Part shown: one piece after another, positions 17,919-25,034 of the stretch
Position numbering within the stretch: the first letter of the stretch is position 1
How the letters are laid out: every line of letters starts with the position of its first letter
Assembly: GCA_017410375.1 (NCBI GenBank)
Contig: JAFQQW010000021.1
Coordinates: 1 to 64,000, forward strand
DNA from: Clostridia bacterium
GTDB taxonomy: Bacteria > Bacillota > Clostridia > RGIG6154
DNA length: 64,000 nucleotides
Direction of reading: 5' to 3'
Notes under the pieces: generated by a model
Told to the model about the DNA's origin: nothing
The model's database searches: none
The model's input: only the letters and a program-made list of their open reading frames with translations
Made by a program: the position numbers and the translations under genes

Positions 17919-20900
17919 TTATTTTTCTGCAGGATAAATTTTCAGCTCGAATTTATATGATCCGCTATCGGATGTAGCATAGTTAGAAAGGGGGACGTTT
18001 GACGGGTTCTCAATTACAATTGTAACCGATGCTTCGTCCCGGTTTTCCACATCAGTAATAAATGTTTCTATTTTAATTTCCTTGTCGCCGTCTTTCAGAA
18101 CACCACGAACGGGAAGTCCGGTCATGTCCTGTGCAGTACAGGAAACTGGAATTGCGGACTTATTAACCACAAAACGTATTTTGTTGAGCGGAACTTTCGA
18201 GCCCTGGAAGGTGTATTTCAGGTCAAAAGGATCAAAATTTGTTAATGACCCTTTGTATTCGGGCATTTCAACAGCTTCTGCTTCTTCAGATTCAGCCGTT
18301 TCAGTGAATTTAATTTCTTTTTCATCAGAAAGCGCACGGGTCATCAGCATACTGCCGCCCATATCTTTTTTCTCGCCTGAAACTGTTTCTGCTTCAATGG
18401 TGTATTTGAATTCCGAATCGGCATTCTCAACCTTAACAATAAATTCATAAGGGTACTGGGTGGTTGTAGCACTTTCGGTTTTGCCGTCTGCAGTGTATGT
18501 GAGTGTTACAGATTTCACATCCTTAGGTAAGCTTGTGATGTAAACATAAGCATAATAACTTTCGGGATGAATCTGCAGAACATACCCTTTTCCTGATTTA
18601 TGTGTCGATACGGTTGCACCTAATTCATAAGTGCCGTCTAAAGTATAACTGCTCTTTGCAAATGCAGGTGCTTTGATATCGGGCAATGCAATGGTTACAG
18701 CAACCAGATCCTTTGCAGGAACAGTTACATCAAATTTGCCGTCTGTAACCGTAATTCCGGATTTTTCGCCTTTTTCGTTGAATAAGGTTGCTTTACCGCT
18801 GTATGCTGTACCGCCAGGAATGCCTTCAAGCAGTGAAACGGTGGTTGTGACGTCTTTGTTGCTCTCATTCATGAGGGCGACGCCTAACAATCCGTCTTTT
18901 TTAGCCGCCATCCAGTCAATCTGAAGATTGCCGGAATCAATCGTGTTTTCTGCAAGATAGGGCCACATGTTGTCTTCACCGTAGAATGTGCCCGGCGCAT
19001 GACCGTATTGATGTGAGTTGAAGTAAGCATATCCTTGCTGGCGCAGAGCAGGGAAGCTGATGTTGCCATCAGACCATGCCATGGTCTGGGAAATTAAGAA
19101 TTCTTCCAGCATTGCCAGGAATGGCGGAATATGATGCCAGTAAATGGACGTGAAGTCAGGACCTTCGTACATATACTCGGGGAACTGTTCGTAGTCAGAG
19201 TAGAATGTGCGGTAATAGCCCGAATATGTGCCGAATCTGCCGATAATCGCATTTCTTGCAGCGGTTTCGTAAATGTCATTGCCGGTGTATGCGGAAAGTC
19301 TCACAAAATCACCTGCCCAATATTGCATGATGATGTTAGCAGAATCTCTGTCAAAGGTAGAGCTTTGTTCAAGACCTAAGCCGACTCTTGAGGAAATCCA
19401 CGCAGGCTTTAAGGCTTTCTTTTCGCGCAAAGGTGTGTTAAACCCTTCTGCACCGCGTTCACTGCCTACACGATAATGTTTGTCATCATACCAGAACATA
19501 CTTTCGGATTCTTTGTATTCAATACCGCCACCAACGTGCACAACCATCTCGGGATGGTCAATGTCGTTTGTCATAAGCTCTGTATTGCGTTTTTCACCGT
19601 CAATACCGGGAACCCATAACGCGGTTAACATTTTTTGCGCCACATGTTCCGCCGCGTCTAAATACTTTTTGTCCTTTGTCACATCGTAAATATCCATTAA
19701 GGATGCGATGTTTGGATAGTAGGAAATATAAATAAACGATTCCCATGCAGGCAAAGTTTCCGAAGTGCTGTATACATTTTTCTCTATAAATGTATCCGCT
19801 TTTTCAATGGCATTATCCAAATACTGTTTGTCACCTGTGAAAATATAAAGATTTAAATCGTTAGAGAAGTTTGCAACCGAGCCGTATTCGTTCACAACGC
19901 CTCTTTTGCCTTTTTCCAAACCTATACTGTAAAGGTAAGGAACGTTACCTCTCGTCATTTCGTACAAGCCGGCTGTAACGTTTAAATTGTATCCGTTTCG
20001 CGGTGTACCGATGACATCCGGATCTTTTTCAATTCGCTCCCAGTTACTGTTAGAGCCAAACTTTACTGTACCGTTGTTAAAATGCAGAGACGGTCTGGTT
20101 AAAAATGCCGCTAAAGTTGGAATAGCTCTTCTTTCGAGCATTTCTTCGTCCTCGGAAAGGAGATATGCCTGCAGGGCAATCATAGGATTAGCTTCTGAAA
20201 CGGTTGTAACCGATTCCATATTATAATGCCCTTTCATTTCGTTATCCCAACCACTTTGCTTATCGTCAAGCATTAAGTTTCTGGTGTTGAAAATGGCATC
20301 ATTCAACGTAAAATAGGTATTTTGACGGTAATCGTCCACATCATATAAGCTTTCGGTGATGAATCTGTAATTTTCAAACCAATCCGAAACCGAGCTGATG
20401 ACACGGTATTTTAAAGTATGTGTTTCGCCTGCCGAAAGATTTGATGCTTCGCTGCCCAAAAGCGGTGCGAAAAGTGTACCCTTAAAGGTATTGCTCGGCG
20501 TTTTCATGTTGATACCAAACAGATTATTAAAGGGACGAATCCAGCGAAGCGGTATGTAGTCAGGTTCAACCACAACACCTTTGGTTATGGGCAAAGCACC
20601 ATATTTGTTGTTTTCAGCTAAAGTATAACACCCCATAGGTGTAAACAAAAACTGTTCGGAAATCAGACTGATTTCGTCGTGAATTCGTTTTTCGATGGTA
20701 CGGAACGGCGCAACTGCATCGGTAAACTCTTCGTACCCGAAATCGCCGCCTTCCCAGCAAGCAACCGAATAAAAACCATCATCCTTTGCTGTGATGCTTA
20801 CACTGACCAAAGGAGCTTCTGTTTCATCTAAAGTCCATGTGGAGGAAAGTGTAGCACCGTTTTCTTCACCAAAATATAATGTTACGTAATTTCCGTTTTG

Positions 20901-23216
20901 TGTGTAATCGGTGGGTACATACCATTTGCCGTTTCCCGCCTGATATGGATTTAAACCGAAATAATGTTCGCTTGTTCCGTCGGGCAGATTGCGTGTTGTT
21001 TCAAACGAAATCAAATCAGAAGCACCGTTGCTTTTAGCTTTGTCTGCACGCAAAACATAGTGTCCGAGCTCTTCATTTCTTGCATTAGTCATAACCCAAC
21101 TGCCGTCAGGGGCTTTGCTGTAAATTTCGTTTTGCACAACCTGACCTTTAGAGGTGGGAACCTTATAAAATACAACCTTAACCTTATCATTTTCTAAAAC
21201 AGCCGATTCGGTGGGCTGATTCTGTTCGGTCGCGTATTTCGGGAATGCCAGAACCGCCTTGTTGACCATAGATACGGGAGCAGCCATTGTTTTTAAGGTC
21301 GTAAAGTTTTCGGGAGGCAGGAAGGTGTCACTCTTACACAACAAAATAGAATCACATCTTGCGTAAAAGCCCGAGCTGTCAATTAAGGATAAAGTGTGCT
21401 TACCGGGTGTAAGTGTTACTTTTTCAGGTGCCTTTGCCCATCTGTAACCGTCACCACCGTGGGTACCGAATTTGTGTGAAACAACTTTGTCATCAATGCC
21501 AACGTTGAAAAATCTGTCGCCCTGCTGATTGGTGGAAAAGTCTCTGGAGCGCACCCATACATTGTATTCGCCGCCGTCTGTAATTTCAAATCCCGCTTTT
21601 GCAGGCTTAGCGCTGGAAGCGTCAGCATCTTTAATGGTTGAGCCGGTTGCAAGGCCTTGGAAAGCAGTGGTTTCAAAGGCACCGGTTGCGTTTAAATCAA
21701 ATGTCCATGTTCCAAGCTCTGTAAAAGAGGAAGGTCTGAACCACAGCATTTCTTCGGGGATTGTCGCTAAAATGGTTACTGTATTTGTGTTTCCGTTCCA
21801 GTCAACAGATGCTCCAAGAGCTTCCGAAACAAAGCGGAGAGGAACCATTGTTCTGGAATTTACTAAGGTTGCAGGCTGGTCCAGTGTAACTGACTTGTCT
21901 TTAACCTGCGCCTGAGTGTCGTCAATAGTAAGACGGATGGGTGTACCGTTTCGATATCCGGTTGCAGTCTGAGATTCGTCATCCCATGAAACTGTACATC
22001 CCAATGCTTCAAAAATGGCACGGAAAGGTACCATGGTACGGTCGTTTATCAGTAAAGGATCTACATCAAAGTGCATATATTCTCCGTTTAATTTAACCGC
22101 AATCTCACTATCCGGTCTGTCAGCATCCGGAACAGAGGATTTTTGAGGTGCTTCATACATGCCGTCTTTGTAATTATTCTTTTTCAGATATTTAAACGCC
22201 TCAGGAGTATCAATAGGCGAAAAATCCGGATCATCTGTAATAATCAGCATGGACCATCTTGCATAGTGTGCTGAACTGTCCACAAGTTCTAATTCATATT
22301 CATCGCCAAAAATCGGAATAAAATCCGAGGTTTCCCAAAACCAGCCGTCATTGGTATGCGCTCCGAAAGTGTATTCCGTTGTACCGAGTTTAAAATCAAA
22401 ATAACGGGACCCCGGCTCTGATGTGTAATCCCGGCTTAAGCAATGTAATTTGTAGTTTCCGTCTTTTGGAATGACAATTTTTGTTTTTGCGGAAGCCGGT
22501 GCGGTGTTTCTGTCACTCTTACCTTTTAAGTAAAAATCCACATAACCGCCTGCATCATTTACGCCAACCTTCGTCCAGGTGCCAAGCTCGCCGAAATTGT
22601 CAGGTGTTACGGTAATATACGTCTTATCATCCTTAAAAGTGAGCGGATTTTCCAACGTATCAATAATGGTTATATCGGTTGCATCAAGCAAAGCCTTCAT
22701 GCCTGCGTGGTCGGAGGGTGGCGTTAAGCCTTGGTTTGTGGAAAGGATAATCCCCTGTACGCGTGCCCAGTATGCACCGGTGTCAGCAATCTTAAGAATA
22801 TTTTCTCCGGGTTTCAACTCCACTGTACCGGCTTTTATCCAGCTCCATGTATTCGAGCCGGTGTTTCCGATTTTTGTGTCCAGAAGCGTGCCGTTTACTT
22901 CAATATTGCAGTATCTGGTATCGGGTGCTTCGGTAAAATCGCGGGTTAATGCCCAAAGAGTATATGTGCCGGGATTCGGTGCTTCAAACCGAAGGGTGGC
23001 AGGCTCTGTTTTTTCAGGCTTCCTGTCCGGCGTTCCGACTAAAACCTCCAACATGGCCCCTTTGTCTGTTTCGTTCAAAATGCGCCAGGTTCCAAGACTC
23101 TCTTTAAAATCATTACCTCTGATGAAAATAGTGGTTTCATCGCTTGCAGACGCAGGAATACAAAGTAAAGATGTCAAAAAGCAAACGACCAGAAGTAACG
23201 CAACACTTTTTTTCAT
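17919..23216 (-). CDS. Giant secreted multidomain protein, probable polysaccharide-active enzyme
   Basis: A 1765-residue protein. A signal peptide (1-25, ending PASAS) is followed by two similar beta-sandwich-like modules at ~26-165 and ~190-330. A copper-amine-oxidase-N-like stalk domain sits at ~367-488 (RTMVPFRAIFEALG and RTMVPLRFVSEALG). A third copy of the first module spans ~490-627. A ~850-residue helical core (about 650-1500) suggests an (alpha/alpha)6 glycosidase- or lyase-like fold, and beta-rich domains lie at the C terminus. The modules share LGTW, RDF/RDY, RYF/RFF and a closing Y/FAR motif, as carbohydrate-binding domains do. The MKK start at 23216 follows AGAGGG; the frame extends 64 codons upstream without an RBS. 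It is divergent from an AraC gene. The catalytic family and substrate are not identified. Confidence 0.65.
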   Translation of the reverse strand: MKKSVALLLVVCFLTSLLCIPASASDETTIFIRGNDFKESLGTWRILNETDKGAMLEVLVGTPDRKPEKTEPATLRFEAPNPGTYTLWALTRDFTEAPDTRYCNIEVNGTLLDTKIGNTGSNTWSWIKAGTVELKPGENILKIADTGAYWARVQGIILSTNQGLTPPSDHAGMKALLDATDITIIDTLENPLTFKDDKTYITVTPDNFGELGTWTKVGVNDAGGYVDFYLKGKSDRNTAPASAKTKIVIPKDGNYKLHCLSRDYTSEPGSRYFDFKLGTTEYTFGAHTNDGWFWETSDFIPIFGDEYELELVDSSAHYARWSMLIITDDPDFSPIDTPEAFKYLKKNNYKDGMYEAPQKSSVPDADRPDSEIAVKLNGEYMHFDVDPLLINDRTMVPFRAIFEALGCTVSWDDESQTATGYRNGTPIRLTIDDTQAQVKDKSVTLDQPATLVNSRTMVPLRFVSEALGASVDWNGNTNTVTILATIPEEMLWFRPSSFTELGTWTFDLNATGAFETTAFQGLATGSTIKDADASSAKPAKAGFEITDGGEYNVWVRSRDFSTNQQGDRFFNVGIDDKVVSHKFGTHGGDGYRWAKAPEKVTLTPGKHTLSLIDSSGFYARCDSILLCKSDTFLPPENFTTLKTMAAPVSMVNKAVLAFPKYATEQNQPTESAVLENDKVKVVFYKVPTSKGQVVQNEIYSKAPDGSWVMTNARNEELGHYVLRADKAKSNGASDLISFETTRNLPDGTSEHYFGLNPYQAGNGKWYVPTDYTQNGNYVTLYFGEENGATLSSTWTLDETEAPLVSVSITAKDDGFYSVACWEGGDFGYEEFTDAVAPFRTIEKRIHDEISLISEQFLFTPMGCYTLAENNKYGALPITKGVVVEPDYIPLRWIRPFNNLFGINMKTPSNTFKGTLFAPLLGSEASNLSAGETHTLKYRVISSVSDWFENYRFITESLYDVDDYRQNTYFTLNDAIFNTRNLMLDDKQSGWDNEMKGHYNMESVTTVSEANPMIALQAYLLSEDEEMLERRAIPTLAAFLTRPSLHFNNGTVKFGSNSNWERIEKDPDVIGTPRNGYNLNVTAGLYEMTRGNVPYLYSIGLEKGKRGVVNEYGSVANFSNDLNLYIFTGDKQYLDNAIEKADTFIEKNVYSTSETLPAWESFIYISYYPNIASLMDIYDVTKDKKYLDAAEHVAQKMLTALWVPGIDGEKRNTELMTNDIDHPEMVVHVGGGIEYKESESMFWYDDKHYRVGSERGAEGFNTPLREKKALKPAWISSRVGLGLEQSSTFDRDSANIIMQYWAGDFVRLSAYTGNDIYETAARNAIIGRFGTYSGYYRTFYSDYEQFPEYMYEGPDFTSIYWHHIPPFLAMLEEFLISQTMAWSDGNISFPALRQQGYAYFNSHQYGHAPGTFYGEDNMWPYLAENTIDSGNLQIDWMAAKKDGLLGVALMNESNKDVTTTVSLLEGIPGGTAYSGKATLFNEKGEKSGITVTDGKFDVTVPAKDLVAVTIALPDIKAPAFAKSSYTLDGTYELGATVSTHKSGKGYVLQIHPESYYAYVYITSLPKDVKSVTLTYTADGKTESATTTQYPYEFIVKVENADSEFKYTIEAETVSGEKKDMGGSMLMTRALSDEKEIKFTETAESEEAEAVEMPEYKGSLTNFDPFDLKYTFQGSKVPLNKIRFVVNKSAIPVSCTAQDMTGLPVRGVLKDGDKEIKIETFITDVENRDEASVTIVIENPSNVPLSNYATSDSGSYKFELKIYPAEK

Positions 23217-23249
23217 TTTAATCCCTCTTTCTTTTTTATTCTTATTTTC

Positions 23250-23278
23250 ATTATAATAAAAAAATATTCTGTTTTCTA
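23250..23278 (-). promoter_or_regulatory. Promoter of the giant secreted-protein gene, weak -35
   Basis: Minus-strand TATAAT at 23255-23250 has no good -35 at 17 bp, as is usual for activator-dependent promoters. Direct repeats at 23287 and 23308 lie just upstream. Confidence 0.45.
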
Positions 23279-23308
23279 TTGCATTTTGTGACTTGTTTAT
23301 GTTAAAAT
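23279..23308 (+). promoter_or_regulatory. Promoter of the AraC-type gene
   Basis: TTGCAT (23279-23284), 18 bp, TAAAAT (23303-23308). One of the two TGTGACTTG repeats lies in the spacer and the other begins at the last base of the -10, so the product could repress its own gene. Confidence 0.45.
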
Positions 23309-23316
23309 GTGACTTG
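23287..23316. promoter_or_regulatory. Direct repeats TGTGACTTG, candidate AraC-type binding site
   Basis: Two exact 9-bp copies (23287-23295 and 23308-23316) lie 21 bp apart, two turns of the helix. They sit at about -44 to -73 for the minus-strand giant gene and overlap the AraC gene promoter. AraC-family proteins usually bind such same-face direct repeats. Confidence 0.5.
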
Positions 23317-23328
23317 AGGTGAAGTGAG

Positions 23329-24102
23329 TTGAAAGAGCTAAACAGAACAACAAGACTGCAAAACAAACATTTTAAGGATTTGAATCCGCTGGTTTTCGGG
23401 GAACACATCTGTCCGCCCGGACATTCCTCAAATGGCGAATCACCGTCTTACTTGCTGATTCATTATGTGATTTCGGGCAAAGGAACACTTTTTGCAGGTG
23501 ATAAAACCTATGAAATTTCTGCAGGGCAAGCCTTTATCAAACGACCGCATGAGGATGTCATTTATACCGCCGATGAAAAGAACCCCTGGCACTATTACTG
23601 GATTATTTTTGACGGGGAAATGAGCAGGCGCTTTCATGAAATGGAGCATGTCTTTTCTTGTCCGTCTTATGTTTTTGAAAACATGTCTAAAGTGTTTTCT
23701 TTAGATTCCTTACAGGAAGAACATTTAGCCTCGGGACTTTTTTCTCTGTACCGGGAAGCTTTTAAAGATAAAGAAGCAGACAATCCGGTTTTAAAAATCA
23801 AAAACTACATTGAGTTGTATTTTAATCAGCCCATCCGGGTTGAACACCTTGCCGAAATTGTAAATTTGAACCGAAACTATCTTTCGCGTATTTTTCATAA
23901 AGAAACCGGCATGAGTATGAAGGAATATTTAACGGATATACGCATGAAATATGCTGTCGAATGCTTAAAACATGGTATGTCGGTAGGCGAGACGGCTTCT
24001 GCACTGTCCTATACCGATCAGTTCATTTTCTCAAAAGCTTTTAAAAAGCATTACGGCGTTTCGCCCGTGGATTACCGCAAGCAGGCAAAACAAATGCTTT
24101 AA
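23329..24102 (+). CDS. AraC family transcriptional regulator (cupin sensor)
   Basis: A 257-residue protein. The N-terminal cupin-type ligand domain contains HYVISGKGTLFAGDKTYEISAGQAFI, and the C-terminal double helix-turn-helix reads RVEHLAEIVNLNRNYLSRIF then FSKAFKKHYGVSPVDYRKQ. The start is TTG at 23329, with GAGG nine bases upstream; no ATG fits. It is divergent from the giant secreted-protein gene and probably activates it in response to a sugar. It ends in a hairpin followed directly by a dispersed repeat. Confidence 0.85.
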   Translation: MKELNRTTRLQNKHFKDLNPLVFGEHICPPGHSSNGESPSYLLIHYVISGKGTLFAGDKTYEISAGQAFIKRPHEDVIYTADEKNPWHYYWIIFDGEMSRRFHEMEHVFSCPSYVFENMSKVFSLDSLQEEHLASGLFSLYREAFKDKEADNPVLKIKNYIELYFNQPIRVEHLAEIVNLNRNYLSRIFHKETGMSMKEYLTDIRMKYAVECLKHGMSVGETASALSYTDQFIFSKAFKKHYGVSPVDYRKQAKQML

Positions 24103-24108
24103 AATAAA

Positions 24109-24134
24109 ACAGACCGCCATTTTAGGCGGTCTGT
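24109..24134 (+). terminator. Hairpin after the AraC gene
   Basis: A 10-bp stem (ACAGACCGCC / GGCGGTCTGT) with a 6-nt loop. It lacks a T run; the 136-bp repeat starts at its last base. Confidence 0.55.
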
Positions 24135-24269
24135 CAGACTGTCGAAAAAGTCGCTTAACCGCAAGCAAAGAACTATTTGTTATTCTGAGCGAAGCGAAGA
24201 ATCTCCGGTTTGAACAGATGTTGAATGGAGCGGAATCCATCGAGGATTCCGCTCCATTGCTTGCTTTTT
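24134..24269 (+). repeat. 136-bp dispersed repeat, copy 2
   Basis: The reverse complement of 15150-15285, with about four differences. The internal hairpin here is 15 bp (AATGGAGCGGAATCC and complement) and is followed by a T run. It may therefore work as a terminator on the plus strand. Both copies abut a gene-end hairpin with the same edge (CAGACTGTCG). Confidence 0.8.
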
Positions 24270-24284
24270 TGCACTCTGTTTTGT

Positions 24285-25034
24285 TTATTCGTAATCGACA
24301 ACGTCAATCCAGCTAAGCAGAAACTCCCGTTCTTCTTCTTTGCCTTTAGAAAGCTGAGATGCTGCTACAATCGGAATCCATTTTTGTACATACTGTTTTG
24401 CAATGTCGTTTTTCAGACAAAAAGCGTTTAAATATTTTTCCGCACCCTGAATGTCTTTTTTTAACCAGAACAAAAGGTAGGTGCGCGCCGCATCTGCGGA
24501 AGCATTGCCTTGTGTCACATGCGACCAGTCAATCACATATTCCTTGTCATCGGGAGTAATAATCACGTTGGAAGGATTCAAATCTCCATGACATACCTTT
24601 TTGTGCTTAGGCATCCCGTCAAGTCTGGTGTGAAGCTCGTACCGCGTAGTTGCATCTAAATCGGTAGAATTGATTTTTGCATGCATTTTATCCTTTAATT
24701 TGTTCAGCATGCTTACTCGCATAGAAAGAATGTCAGCCTGCACTTTAACCAGTCGCTGAATATAAACATCCTTGTTTTCGGGATCTTCTTCCATCAACTC
24801 AGCAAGGGTTTTGCCTTCTACATATTCTAAAACAATTGCCCATTTGCCGTCAATTTTGGTTACTTCCAACAATTTTGGTACATTAAGTGTTGTCTCTTCA
24901 ATGCGCGCCTGATTTAAAGCTTCGTTTAAAATGTTGGCTTTGGAATAGTTTTCCTCAAATACCTTAACCGCTTTGTCACCTACACGATAAATGGTTTTAT
25001 CAGGTCTTTTTGCAATAATGGTTTCTAATTTCAT
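24285..25034 (-). CDS. APH/choline-kinase family phosphotransferase
   Basis: A 249-residue small-molecule kinase-like protein. The phosphotransferase core is readable: lysine in DKAVKVFEE, the catalytic loop CHGDLNPSNVI and the metal aspartate in VIDWSHV. It resembles the group annotated as TIGR02172 (Fibrobacter succinogenes paralogous family). The substrate is unknown and antibiotic resistance is not implied. It overlaps the end of adhE by 4 bp (ATGA), so it is translated from the adhE transcript. Confidence 0.75.
   Translation of the reverse strand: MKLETIIAKRPDKTIYRVGDKAVKVFEENYSKANILNEALNQARIEETTLNVPKLLEVTKIDGKWAIVLEYVEGKTLAELMEEDPENKDVYIQRLVKVQADILSMRVSMLNKLKDKMHAKINSTDLDATTRYELHTRLDGMPKHKKVCHGDLNPSNVIITPDDKEYVIDWSHVTQGNASADAARTYLLFWLKKDIQGAEKYLNAFCLKNDIAKQYVQKWIPIVAASQLSKGKEEEREFLLSWIDVVDYE

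Noticed and set aside
23217-23408. 64-codon extension of the giant secreted protein
   Set aside because: It would place the signal peptide inside the chain and overlap the AraC gene; the MKK start has its own ribosome site.
24285-25034. Aminoglycoside resistance gene
   Set aside because: The fold is APH-like but the context is the adhE operon and the sequence fits a general small-molecule kinase group.
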